64,000 nt of DNA. Source: Pikeienuella litoralis. GTDB lineage: Bacteria > Pseudomonadota > Alphaproteobacteria > Rhodobacterales > Rhodobacteraceae. Shown one piece after another: positions 51,014-60,435 of this stretch (the first letter of the stretch is position 1; each line of letters begins with the position of its first letter). The position numbers were made by a program, and so were the translations under genes. The notes under the pieces are model-generated. The model was not told the origin of the DNA. It saw only the letters and a program-made list of their open reading frames with translations, and did no database searches. Where the stretch lies: positions 620,001 through 684,000 of the forward strand of contig NZ_JBBHER010000002.1 in assembly GCF_037646705.1 (NCBI RefSeq), in the 5' to 3' direction.

Positions 51014-51349
51014 TTGCGCACGCTGAAATTCTTCATCGCGCTCGTCGTCGCCGTCGTGATCGGCGTTCTGGCGGTCGCGAACAGCGCTGACATCTCGGTC
51101 CGGCTCTGGCCGGATCTGTCGGAATATGGCGTGGTTCAGGCGCCGACGGCGACGTTGCCGCTCTTCGCGTTCGGGCTTCTGTGCGGGCTGGTCGGGTTCC
51201 TGCTCGGCGCGGCGCGGGAGTGGATGCGCGAGGGGCGCGTGCGCGCGACCGCGCGGCGGGCGAAGCGCGAGGCGGCGATGCTCAAGACGAAGGTGAACGC
51301 GCTCTCGGGCGACAAGGATGACGACCTGCCCGCGCTCACCTCGCGATGA
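51014..51349 (+). CDS. lapA: LapA-domain inner-membrane protein
   Basis: 111 residues from a TTG at 51014 with GGGAGAGG upstream. Two membrane segments, FFIALVVAVVIGVLAVANS at about 6-24 and LPLFAFGLLCGLVGFLLGAA at about 48-67, then a basic coiled-coil-like helix (AREWMREGRVRATARRAKREAAMLKTKVNAL). Matches LapA/DUF1049 proteins; in E. coli LapA and LapB act in lipopolysaccharide assembly, but here lapB is absent. It overlaps the trpF start by four bases. Confidence 0.87.
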   Translation: MRTLKFFIALVVAVVIGVLAVANSADISVRLWPDLSEYGVVQAPTATLPLFAFGLLCGLVGFLLGAAREWMREGRVRATARRAKREAAMLKTKVNALSGDKDDDLPALTSR

Positions 51350-51975
51350 TCGTCAAGATTTGCGGGCTCCGGACCCCGGGCGCCGTCGCCGCGGCCGCCT
51401 CGGCCGGCGCGCGCTATCTCGGGTTCGTCCTCTATCCGAAGTCGCCGCGGAACGTGACCCCGGCGGAGGCTGGCGCGCTGGCCGCCGAGGCGCCGGCCGG
51501 ACTGATGAAGGTCGCGCTGGTCGTCGATCCGGATGACGCGCTGATCGACCGGGTCGCGGCGCTTCCCATCGACATGATCCAGCTTCACGGGCGCGAGAGC
51601 CCGGCGCGCGTCCGCGCGGTCAAGGCGCGCGCCGGGCTGCCGGTGATGAAGGCGCTCGGCGTGGCGGAGGCGGCGGATCTCGACGCCGTCGACGCCTACG
51701 CCGGCGTCGCGGATCAACTGCTGATCGACGCGAAGCCGCCGCTGGGGGGCGGGCTCCCGGGCGGCAACGGGCTGACCTTCGACTGGCGGCTGCTCGCCGG
51801 CAGGCGCTGGACGACGCCCTGGATGCTCGCCGGCGGGCTGAACGCGGGCAATGTCGCCGAGGCGGCGCGCCTGACCGGGGCGCGCCAGGTCGACGTCTCC
51901 TCGGGGGTCGAGACGGCGCCCGGCGTCAAGGACGAGGCCCTGATTCGCGCGTTCGTCGCGGCGGCTCTGGCCTAA
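51346..51975 (+). CDS. trpF: Phosphoribosylanthranilate isomerase
   Basis: 209 residues. VKICGLRTPGAVAAAASAGARYLGFVLYPKSPRNV with the catalytic Cys near 5, IQLHGRESPARV near 75 and WMLAGGLNAGNV and VDVSSGVETAPGVKD at the phosphate-binding end. It catalyses step 3 of tryptophan synthesis. The ATG overlaps lapA by four bases (ATGA). The next gene on the strand is not trpB but a serine hydrolase; trpB follows after it. Confidence 0.94.
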   Translation: MIVKICGLRTPGAVAAAASAGARYLGFVLYPKSPRNVTPAEAGALAAEAPAGLMKVALVVDPDDALIDRVAALPIDMIQLHGRESPARVRAVKARAGLPVMKALGVAEAADLDAVDAYAGVADQLLIDAKPPLGGGLPGGNGLTFDWRLLAGRRWTTPWMLAGGLNAGNVAEAARLTGARQVDVSSGVETAPGVKDEALIRAFVAAALA

Positions 51976-52074
51976 CCGCCTGGCCGGGGGCCGCGCCGCG
52001 CGGAGAGACGATCCGGCGCTCGACTTCCCGGCCGCTCTCCGGCAGCTTGTCACCGAAATCGGATGGAGGATGCG

Positions 52075-53238
52075 ATGAAAGCCATGGACCGGATTCTGGA
52101 GGAATGCGTCGCGGCGGGCCGGACGCCCGGCGTCGTCGTCTCCGTCGCGACGCGGGACGGCGTGGCCTATGAGGGCGCGGCCGGGGTCCGCGCCTTCGGC
52201 GGCGACGAGAAGATGACGATGGACACGGTCTTTCGCGCGTTCTCGATGACGAAGGCGGTCGGCGCCGCGGCCGCGGCGAAGGCGATCGAGGATGGGCTGC
52301 TCACGCTCGAGACGCCGGTCGAGGACGTGCTGCCCGAGTGGCGCGACGTGCAGGTGCTGGACGGGTTCGACGCGGACGGCGCGCCGAAGCTTCGCGCGCC
52401 GAAGGTGAAGGCGACCCTCCGGCATCTCGCGACGCACACTTCCGGCCTCGTCTACGAGTTCTGGGACGCCAACCAGACAAAATACATGAAGGCGACCGGC
52501 GCGCCCACCATCCTGACCGGCCAGAAAAAGGCGCTGAAATCCTATCCTCTGGCGTTCGATCCCGGCGAGAAATGGCATTACGGCACCGGCTCGGACTGGC
52601 TCGGCCAGATGGTCGAGGCGGCGACCGGGGAGCGGATCGACGCCTATTGCCGCAAGACCATCCTCGAGCCGCTGGCGATGAAGGACACCAGGTTCGAGCT
52701 GGAGGACGACATGGCCGACCGGCTCTGTCAGGCGCATATGCACACCCCGGACGGCGGCTGGCGCAAGCATGAGCTCGCGCCGCCCGCGAACCCCGAATTT
52801 TACGGCATGGGCCATGCGCTCTATACGACCGGGCCGGATTATCTGCGGTTCATCCGGATGCTGCTGCTGAACGGCGCGCTCGACGGCGAGCAGGTTCTGA
52901 AGCCGGAGACCGTCGCGATGTTCCGCGCCAACCAGATCGGCGCTCTTTCCGCCGGAAAGCTGATCTCCACCGCGCCGCCGCTTTCGGCCGATGTGGATTT
53001 CTTTCCCGAGCAGGAGAACAAGTTTTCTCTCGGCTGCCTGATGAACACGAAGGATATCGAGGGCAAGCGCCGCGCCGGGAGTCAGTCCTGGGCCGGGGTT
53101 CTGAACACGCATTACTGGTTCGATCCGGCGGCGGGCGTCGCCTGCGTGATCATGATGCAGCATCTTCCGTTCATCGACGAGAGCTGCATGGCGGTCTATG
53201 ATGCGGTCGAGCGGGCGGTTTACGCCGAGCTGCGGTGA
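52075..53238 (+). CDS. Serine hydrolase of the beta-lactamase/EstB fold
   Basis: 387 residues from the ATG at 52075. An ATG 12 bases upstream contains the GGAGG that serves as ribosome site for 52075, so the later start is preferred. SxxK is SMTK (near residue 57-60) in VFRAFSMTKAVGAAA; the tyrosine motif is HYGTGSDWLG (YxT, in place of YxN), and the third motif region is HYWFDPAAGVACVIMMQ. Such proteins are esterases, carboxypeptidases or lactamases; the YxT suggests an EstB-like carboxylesterase. No signal peptide, so cytoplasmic. It interrupts trpF-trpB with independent spacing of 99 and 74 bases. Confidence 0.85.
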   Translation: MKAMDRILEECVAAGRTPGVVVSVATRDGVAYEGAAGVRAFGGDEKMTMDTVFRAFSMTKAVGAAAAAKAIEDGLLTLETPVEDVLPEWRDVQVLDGFDADGAPKLRAPKVKATLRHLATHTSGLVYEFWDANQTKYMKATGAPTILTGQKKALKSYPLAFDPGEKWHYGTGSDWLGQMVEAATGERIDAYCRKTILEPLAMKDTRFELEDDMADRLCQAHMHTPDGGWRKHELAPPANPEFYGMGHALYTTGPDYLRFIRMLLLNGALDGEQVLKPETVAMFRANQIGALSAGKLISTAPPLSADVDFFPEQENKFSLGCLMNTKDIEGKRRAGSQSWAGVLNTHYWFDPAAGVACVIMMQHLPFIDESCMAVYDAVERAVYAELR

Positions 53239-53312
53239 AATCGGCCATCGACGCGCCGCGCGCGCGGCGCTAAACAGCGCGCTTCCCGACCAGTTGGAGA
53301 CAGGGGGCGCGC

Positions 53313-54533
<1,221 letters not shown>

Positions 54534-54546
54534 AAAGGGCCATTCC

Positions 54547-54909
54547 ATGGCTTATGAACTGGGGGACCTCGTGGTCCTCGTCTCGGGCTCGATGCGGATG
54601 GCGGTCGAATCCACCGATGGCGACAAGGTCGCCGTGGTCTGGTGCAACGAAGGCGTGATCGGGCGCGACAGCTTCGACGCGAAGCTCCTGAAGAAATGGG
54701 AGATGCGCGAAGATCACGGCGCGCCGCGCGGCGGCAAGCCGTTCCGCAGCGACCGCGAGGGCGGCGGCAAGCCGTTCCGGGGCGGCGGCGACAGGGGGCC
54801 GGATCGCGGCGGCGAGCGTGGCGGCGACAGAGGCGACTCCAAACCGCGCGGCAAGACCGGTTGGGATGGCAAGCCACGCGAGAAGAAGTTCTTCCGCAAG
54901 GACGATTGA
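54547..54909 (+). CDS. DUF2158/YodC-like protein with RGG/KPF-rich tail between trpB and trpA
   Basis: 120 residues. Residues 1-52 (YELGDLVVLVSGSMRMAVES; VAVVWCNEGVIGRDSFDAKLLKKW) match the YodC/DUF2158 fold with its single cysteine strand. From 53 on the chain is low-complexity and strongly basic, with KPFR, GGDRG and RGGERGGDRG repeats and a final KKFFRKDD, like RNA-binding tails. It sits 13 bases after trpB and 42 before trpA. YodC-family proteins have no settled function. A tail of this kind would suit a nucleic-acid contact, which is inference. Confidence 0.72.
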   Translation: MAYELGDLVVLVSGSMRMAVESTDGDKVAVVWCNEGVIGRDSFDAKLLKKWEMREDHGAPRGGKPFRSDREGGGKPFRGGGDRGPDRGGERGGDRGDSKPRGKTGWDGKPREKKFFRKDD

Positions 54910-54951
54910 CGCTGGATTGGGCCGGCGCCCGCCGCGCAGGAGGGGGATGAG

Positions 54952-55743
54952 ATGAGCCGATTGACAGACCGTTTCGCCGCGCTGAAGGCGGCGGGAAAGC
55001 CCGCTTTCGTCTCCTATATCATGGCGGGCGACCCGACGCCGGAGGCGAGCTTCGAGATCATGCGCGGCCTGCCGGGGGCGGGCGTCGACGTGATCGAGCT
55101 TGGCGTGCCCTTCACCGATCCGATGGCCGACGGCCCCTCGATCCAGCTCGCGGCGGGCCGCGCGCTCGACGCGGGCGAGACGCTGAAGGGCGTTCTGAAG
55201 ATGGTCGCGGCCTTTCGCGAGGAGGATGACGCGACCCCGATCATCCTGATGGGGTATTACAACCCGATCTATTCGCACGGGGTCGAGGCGTTCCTCTCGG
55301 ACGCGCGGGCCGCCGGGGTGGACGGGCTGATCGTCGTCGATCTGCCGCCGGAGGAGGATGACGAGCTTTGCCTGCCGGCGGGGCGGGCGGGGCTGCATTT
55401 CATTCGCCTCGCGACGCCGACGACGGATGACGCCCGCCTGCCGGCGGTGGCCCGGAACGCCTCCGGCTTCGTCTATTACGTCTCGATCACCGGGATCACC
55501 GGCGCGGCGGAGGCGGACGCCGCCGCCGTCGCCCCTGAAGTGGCGCGCATCCGCGCGGCGACCGGGCTTCCGGTCTGCGTCGGTTTCGGGATCAGGACGC
55601 CGGAGCGGGCGGCGGAGATCGGCCGTATCGCCGATGGCGTCGTCGTCGGCTCCGCCATCGTCGAGCGGATCGGCGCGGGCGACGCCCCCGCGACGGTGCT
55701 CGCCTTCGTCGCCGAACTGGCGAAGGGCGCGCACGGGGGCTGA
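54952..55743 (+). CDS. trpA: Tryptophan synthase alpha chain
   Basis: 263 residues. Catalytic Glu in VIELGVPFTDPMADGPSIQ near 49, catalytic Asp in GLIVVDLPPEEDDEL near 130, FVYYVSITGITGA and PVCVGFGIRTPERAAEIG near 205-225 and VVGSAIVERI at the phosphate site. GGAGGGGG precedes the ATG. It cleaves indole-3-glycerol phosphate to indole that channels to TrpB. Confidence 0.95.
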   Translation: MSRLTDRFAALKAAGKPAFVSYIMAGDPTPEASFEIMRGLPGAGVDVIELGVPFTDPMADGPSIQLAAGRALDAGETLKGVLKMVAAFREEDDATPIILMGYYNPIYSHGVEAFLSDARAAGVDGLIVVDLPPEEDDELCLPAGRAGLHFIRLATPTTDDARLPAVARNASGFVYYVSITGITGAAEADAAAVAPEVARIRAATGLPVCVGFGIRTPERAAEIGRIADGVVVGSAIVERIGAGDAPATVLAFVAELAKGAHGG

Positions 55744-55750
55744 CGCGCCC

Positions 55751-56434
55751 TCAGCCGCCGAAGAGGATCTTTCGCGCCTTTTCGTCATGCGGCGCGGTTG
55801 GACGGGACTCCGCGCCGAGGGCGACGCCGCGCTGGACCGCGGGGCGCGCCTTCACCCGCGCGCGCCAATCGGCGACGTTCGGATGCCCGTCGAGCGGGAT
55901 CTCCATCGCCTTCATGATCAGCGCCCATGGCCAGCACATCATGTCGGCGATGGAATAGGCGTCGCCGGCCAGCCAGGCGCGCCCGGTCAGCCGCCGCTCC
56001 AGCACGTCGAGGCAGCGGACCGTCTCCCGCCGGTAGCGCTCGAAGGCGTAGCCCTCGCGCTTCTGGCCTTCGGGCGCGTAGTTGAAGAAATGGCTGTGCT
56101 GCCCGGCCATCGGCCCCTGATTGCCGGTCTGCCAGAAGAGCCATTCCAGCGCCTCTTTCCGGCCCAGCGGATCGGCGGGCAGAAACCGGCCGGTCTTCTC
56201 CGCGAGATAGAGCATGATCGCGCCGCTCTCGAACACCGGGACCGGCGCCCCGGCGCCATCGTGGTCGACGATCGCCGGCATCCGCCCGTTCGGGCTGATG
56301 GCGAGAAAATCCGGCTTGAGCTGGTCGCCCGCGCCGATGTTCACCAGATGAAGCCGGTAGGGGAGGCCCAGCTCCTCGAGCAGGATCGCGACCTTCCAGC
56401 CGTTCGGGGTCGGCCAGTAGTGAAAGTCGATCAT
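55751..56434 (-). CDS. Glutathione S-transferase (YfcG/YghU-type)
   Basis: 227 residues. Thioredoxin-like N-terminus IDFHYWPTPNGWKVAILLEELGLPYRLHLVNI with Thr9-Asn11 where Nu-class GSTs use T-x-N, then ISPNGRMPAIVDHDGAG and FESGAIMLYLAEKTGRFLP for glutathione. The C-terminal helical domain has WQTGNQGPMAGQHSHFFNYAP, typical of YfcG/YghU disulfide-bond reductases. Likely a cytoplasmic GSH-dependent reductase. It is convergent with trpA and upstream of an aminotransferase gene on the same strand. Confidence 0.9.
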   Translation of the reverse strand: MIDFHYWPTPNGWKVAILLEELGLPYRLHLVNIGAGDQLKPDFLAISPNGRMPAIVDHDGAGAPVPVFESGAIMLYLAEKTGRFLPADPLGRKEALEWLFWQTGNQGPMAGQHSHFFNYAPEGQKREGYAFERYRRETVRCLDVLERRLTGRAWLAGDAYSIADMMCWPWALIMKAMEIPLDGHPNVADWRARVKARPAVQRGVALGAESRPTAPHDEKARKILFGG

Positions 56435-56498
56435 CGGAAAGCGTCTCCTTCGCTCATGCGCCGCGCATCTCGCTCGCCGCGCGGGCGGCTCCGCCCGG

Positions 56499-57356
56499 TC
56501 AGGCGGCGCTGGCGGCGAAATCCCAGTAAAGCTCGCGCGCGCGGCGCGAGAGGGGGCCGTATCGCAGGTCGCGATCTTCCAGCCGCGTCGCGTGCATCAC
56601 CTTCAGCGCGTTGCCGGTGGTGAAGATCTCGTCCGCCGCCATGAAATCCTCCATCCGGAGGCTCAGCTCCCGGACCTCGACCCCATCCTCGCGCAGGAGC
56701 GAGATCACCCGCTGGCGGGTGATGCCGTTGAGAAAGCAGCCGGACGGGACCGGCGTCATCACCACGCCGTCGCGGGCCATGAAGATGTTGGATGTGGCGG
56801 TCTCGGAGATATTGCCGATGGCGTCCGCGACGATGGCGTTCTGAAACCCGCGCGAGACCGCCTCGCGCAGCATTCGCGCGTTGTTCGGATAGAGGCAGGC
56901 CGCCTTGGCGTCGACCGGCATGCAGTCCGGCGTCGGCCGGCGAAAGCGCGTGGCGCAGAGGCTGATCCCGGTCGGCTCCGGCATCGGCATCTCTTCGAGG
57001 CAGAGCGCGAAGGCGGTGCTTTCGGGATCGGGCGCGACCATGAAGGAGGCGCCCTTTCTCGCCCAGAGCATCGGCCGGATGTAGATCCCGGTTCCGGCGG
57101 GAAACTTCGCGACCCCCTCGCGGGCGAGGCCGAGGACTTCCTCGTCCGTCAGCGGCGGCGCCAGCCCCATCCGCCGGGCGCTGTCGTTGACCCGCGCCAT
57201 GTGGAGAGCGAGATCCGGGGTCATGCCGTCGAAGGCGCGGGCGCCGTCGAACACCATGGAGCCGAGCCATGCGCCATGGTCGGCGGCGCCGAGGATGGCC
57301 GTGTTGCCCTCGCGCCATTCGCCTTCGAAATAGGTCCAGATCCGCTGTCCGCTCAT
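56499..57356 (-). CDS. ilvE: Class IV PLP aminotransferase, branched-chain type
   Basis: 285 residues from the ATG at 57356; an adjacent ATG at 57359 is equally near, GGGAG fits 57356 better. Fold-type IV PLP protein: VFDGARAFDGMTPDLALHMARVNDSARRMG, the catalytic Lys in MPVDAKAACLYPNNARMLREAVSRGF (near 150), NISETATSNIFMARDGVVMTP and FLNGITRQRVISLL. IlvE-type proteins transfer amino groups to branched-chain 2-oxo acids; D-amino acid and aminodeoxychorismate-lyase relatives share the fold. The CLYPNN in place of the usual NYLNS-like motif leaves some doubt on substrate. Confidence 0.85.
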   Translation of the reverse strand: MSGQRIWTYFEGEWREGNTAILGAADHGAWLGSMVFDGARAFDGMTPDLALHMARVNDSARRMGLAPPLTDEEVLGLAREGVAKFPAGTGIYIRPMLWARKGASFMVAPDPESTAFALCLEEMPMPEPTGISLCATRFRRPTPDCMPVDAKAACLYPNNARMLREAVSRGFQNAIVADAIGNISETATSNIFMARDGVVMTPVPSGCFLNGITRQRVISLLREDGVEVRELSLRMEDFMAADEIFTTGNALKVMHATRLEDRDLRYGPLSRRARELYWDFAASAA

Positions 57357-57448
57357 CATGCGCTCCCGTCGCTGCGATGAAAGTTCCTAGATCTGCGCGG
57401 CGAACGGGGCAAGAGGGGGGGATACGGGGTCGTGAGCCGCCTGACCGC

Positions 57449-57910
57449 TCAGCGTCGGAGCCCGACGCCGCCGGCCCTGAGGTCCGGGGGCGGCCCCGCG
57501 TCCCGCGCGAGGCGCGCCGCGACCATCGCCTCGATCTCCGGCGGAAACGGCGCCGCGGCCGGGCCGGCGGCCTGATCGACGTGAAGCAGCACCGCTTCGA
57601 CCACCGCCAGCGCCGCGTCGGTCAGGTCATGCCGGATGATCGAGTGCAGATGGAGACGTTTGGCGTCGGCGGCCAGAAGGCGCATCTCCACCCGCAAGGG
57701 GTCTCCCTGGCGCGCCTCGGAAAGGTATCTGGCCCGCGTGTCGAGATTGTAGAGCGTCCGGCCCGTCGCCGCGAGATAGCGCGGCCCCATGCCAAGCTCG
57801 TCCATCGTCTGGTCGTTCGCGAAGCTGACGAGAAGCAGATAATACGCGTCGCGCATATGTCCGTTGAAATCGACCCAGGCGCCCGGACAGGTTCGTTTCA
57901 GTTTCAGCAC
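57449..57910 (-). CDS. Hotdog-fold thioesterase (YbgC/carnitine-type)
   Basis: 153 residues from a GTG at 57910 with GGAGG five bases upstream; an ATG at 57928 (MQRGGPVLK) is the alternative. Single hotdog domain: CPGAWVDFNGHMRDAYYLLLVSFANDQTMDELGM carries the catalytic Asp-Asn of 4HBT proteins (as VDFNGHM), then YNLDTRARYLSEARQGDPLRVEMRLL and AVVEAVLLHVD. Likely hydrolyses an acyl-CoA or carnitine-CoA-type thioester. It is divergent from accD with 86 bases between. Confidence 0.83.
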   Translation of the reverse strand: MLKLKRTCPGAWVDFNGHMRDAYYLLLVSFANDQTMDELGMGPRYLAATGRTLYNLDTRARYLSEARQGDPLRVEMRLLAADAKRLHLHSIIRHDLTDAALAVVEAVLLHVDQAAGPAAAPFPPEIEAMVAARLARDAGPPPDLRAGGVGLRR

Positions 57911-57996
57911 AGGGCCTCCGCGTTGCATTTCCACCGCGCCCCGACTATTTACCGCCGACGCGCGGCGCGCCAGCCAGAATGACCGCGGGGGACGCC

Positions 57997-58998
57997 ATGA
58001 ACTGGATTTCAAACTACGTTCGACCCAAAATAAACTCGCTTTTCTCCCGGCGCGAGATGCCGGAGAATCTCTGGACGAAGTGCGACGAGTGCGGCCAGAT
58101 GAATTTTCATCGGGAAATGGCCGAAAACCTGAACGTCTGCCCCGCCTGCGACCATCACATGCCGATCAGCCCCCGCGCGCGGCTCTCCGCGCTCTTCGAC
58201 GGCGGGGTCTTCGCCGAGGTGAAGACGCCGGAGGCGAACGCGGACCCGCTGCAGTTTCGCGATCAGAAGAAATATCCCGAGCGGCTCCGCGAAGCGCGAA
58301 GAACGACGGGCGAGCAGGAGGCGATGCTGGTCGGCCTCGGCAAGATCGGCGGCGTCGACACGGTCGCCGCGGCGCAGGATTTCAGCTTCATGGCCGGGTC
58401 CATGGGCGTGGCGGTCGGCAACGCGCTGGTCGCGGCGGCGGAGGCGGCGATCAAGGCGCGCGCGCCGCTTCTGGTCTTTTGCGCCGCCGGGGGCGCGCGG
58501 ATGCAGGAGGGGATTCTCTCCCTGATGCAAATGCCGCGCACCACCGTCGCCGTCGAGATGGTGAAGGAGGCGGGGCTTCCCTTCATCACGATCCTGACGC
58601 ATCCGACGACCGGCGGCGTCACCGCGTCCTATGCGATGCTCGGCGATATTCAGATCGCGGAGCCGAACGCGCTGATCTGCTTCGCCGGGCCGCGGGTGAT
58701 CGAGCAGACCATCCATGAGAAGCTGCCGGAGGAGTTCCAGCGCGCGGAGTACCTTCTGGATCATGGCATGCTGGATATGGTCGTCGATCGCCGGAAGATG
58801 CGGGATGAATTGGCGGTGACGCTCAGGCTGCTTCTGAACCTGCCGCCGCGGATCTCGGGCCAGTTGTCGCCGCCGGAGCCGGACGCCGACGCGCCGGCGC
58901 CCGACGCGCCGGAGCGAACGCCAGACAAACCGGATGCGCCGGCGCCCGCGCCGGACGGGAAACCGGCCCCGGCGGCCGCGCCTGCGCCGACCAAATGA
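57997..58998 (+). CDS. accD: Acetyl-CoA carboxylase carboxyltransferase beta subunit
   Basis: 333 residues from the ATG at 57997. Zinc finger C-x2-C ... C-x2-C: TKCDECGQMNFHREMAENLNVCPACDHHMPI near 28-58. Then the carboxyltransferase core with LVFCAAGGARMQEGILSLMQM, THPTTGGVTASYAMLGDI and CFAGPRVIEQTIHEKLPEEFQRAEYLLDHGMLDMVVDRR. The last 45 residues are an unusual Pro/Ala/Asp-rich tail (APAPDAPER, KPDAPAPAPDGKPAP). It forms malonyl-CoA with AccA, AccB and AccC. Its stop overlaps folC by four bases. Confidence 0.95.
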   Translation: MNWISNYVRPKINSLFSRREMPENLWTKCDECGQMNFHREMAENLNVCPACDHHMPISPRARLSALFDGGVFAEVKTPEANADPLQFRDQKKYPERLREARRTTGEQEAMLVGLGKIGGVDTVAAAQDFSFMAGSMGVAVGNALVAAAEAAIKARAPLLVFCAAGGARMQEGILSLMQMPRTTVAVEMVKEAGLPFITILTHPTTGGVTASYAMLGDIQIAEPNALICFAGPRVIEQTIHEKLPEEFQRAEYLLDHGMLDMVVDRRKMRDELAVTLRLLLNLPPRISGQLSPPEPDADAPAPDAPERTPDKPDAPAPAPDGKPAPAAAPAPTK

Positions 58999-60287
58999 GC
59001 GACGGGCCGCCGGCCGCCGGATCCGACGTCATTCTCGACAGATTGCTGACGCTGCATCCGAAAATCATCGACCTGACGCTGGAGCGGCTGGAGCGGCTGC
59101 TGGTTCGGCTCGGCCATCCCGAGCGCGATCTACCGCCGGTGGTTCATGTCGCGGGAACCAACGGCAAGGGCTCGTGCGTCGCGGTGATCCGCGCCGGGCT
59201 GGAGGCGGCCGGGCGGAAGGCGCATGTCTACACGTCGCCGCATCTCGCGCGGTTCCATGAGCGGATCCGCCTCGCGGGAGATCTGATCGACGAGGCCGCG
59301 CTGGCGGCGATTCTGGCCGAATGCGAAGCGGCCAACGCCGGCGCGCCGATCACCTTTTTCGAAATCACGACGGCGGCGGCCTTCCTCGCCTTCGCGCGGA
59401 GCCCGGCGGATTTCACGCTTCTGGAGGTCGGGCTCGGCGGGCGGCTGGACGCGACGAACGTGATTGCGGCGCCGGCGCTGACCGTGATCACGCCGGTCTC
59501 GATCGATCATCAGCAATATCTGGGCGAGACGCTGGCCGAGATCGCGGCGGAGAAGGCGGGCATCCTGAAGCCGGGGGCGCTCTGCGTCGTCGGCCCGCAG
59601 CAGCGCGCCGCGCTCGACGTGATCGAAGCGCGGGCGGCGGCGGTCGGCGCGCCTCTCTCGGTCCATGAGCGGGACTGGACGATCGCGCTGGAGGCGGGGC
59701 GGCTGGTCTTCCGCGACGCGGCGGGCCGCCTGGAGATGGCGGCGCCGGCGCTTCCGGGCGGGCATCAGGTTCAGAACGCCGGCGTCGGCGTCGCGGCCCT
59801 GCGCGCGCTTGGGCTCGCGGACGCGGCGGCGGCCGCGGCGCCGGGAGGCGCGGTCTGGCCGGCCCGAATCCAGCGGCTGACGACAGGCGCCTTCGCCGAA
59901 GCGGCGGCGGCCGCGGGGGCCGAACTCTGGCTCGACGGCGGGCACAACCCGGCTGCGGGCGAGGCGCTCGCCGCGCATTTCGCCAGCCTGCCGCCGGCGA
60001 AGACGCATCTGATCTGCGGCATGCTCGACACCAAGGACCCCGAGGGGTTCATCGCGCCGTTTCGCGGGCTCGCGGCGCAGCTTCACGCGGTGGCGATTCC
60101 GGCCAACACGGCCGCGATCGCGCCCGCGCGGCTCGCCGCCGCCGCGCAGGCCGCCGGCGTGCCGGCCGCGCCGGCGGACGGCGTCGAGAGCGCGCTTCGC
60201 CGCGCGCTCGATCAGGGAGCGACGCGGATCCTGATCTGCGGCTCGCTCTATCTGGCGGGCTGGGTGCTGCGCGGGGACGCCGGTTAG
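58995..60287 (+). CDS. folC: Bifunctional folylpolyglutamate/dihydrofolate synthase
   Basis: 430 residues. P-loop VVHVAGTNGKGSCVAVIRAGLEAAG near 50-75, YTSPHLARFHERIRLAGDLI, FFEITTAAAFLAFAR, LEVGLGGRLDATNVI, TPVSIDHQQYLGETLAEIAAEKAGILK and LWLDGGHNPAAGEALA. It adds glutamate to folates. The accD-folC coupling by ATGA is the conserved arrangement. Confidence 0.95.
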   Translation: MSDGPPAAGSDVILDRLLTLHPKIIDLTLERLERLLVRLGHPERDLPPVVHVAGTNGKGSCVAVIRAGLEAAGRKAHVYTSPHLARFHERIRLAGDLIDEAALAAILAECEAANAGAPITFFEITTAAAFLAFARSPADFTLLEVGLGGRLDATNVIAAPALTVITPVSIDHQQYLGETLAEIAAEKAGILKPGALCVVGPQQRAALDVIEARAAAVGAPLSVHERDWTIALEAGRLVFRDAAGRLEMAAPALPGGHQVQNAGVGVAALRALGLADAAAAAAPGGAVWPARIQRLTTGAFAEAAAAAGAELWLDGGHNPAAGEALAAHFASLPPAKTHLICGMLDTKDPEGFIAPFRGLAAQLHAVAIPANTAAIAPARLAAAAQAAGVPAAPADGVESALRRALDQGATRILICGSLYLAGWVLRGDAG

Positions 60288-60435
60288 CGGCCCTCGCGGG
60301 GGGGGGCAGGCCGTCAGCCGCGCGGCGCCCGCCCGACATCCGGGTTTTCACGGCGGCCCGCGCGGGCGACGGATGGCGCCGCGCCGCGCGTGGGCGGACC
60401 CGCGTTCGCGCGCTGAGGCGCCGGGCCTTTCGGCC

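Noticed and set aside
48595..51093. Long antisense frame over rpsA and ihfB (over 800 codons)
   Set aside because: It mirrors S1-domain repeats on the other strand and resembles no family; rpsA is certain.
51136..53163. Long minus-strand frame over trpF and the serine hydrolase
   Set aside because: Same reason: antisense to two recognisable genes.
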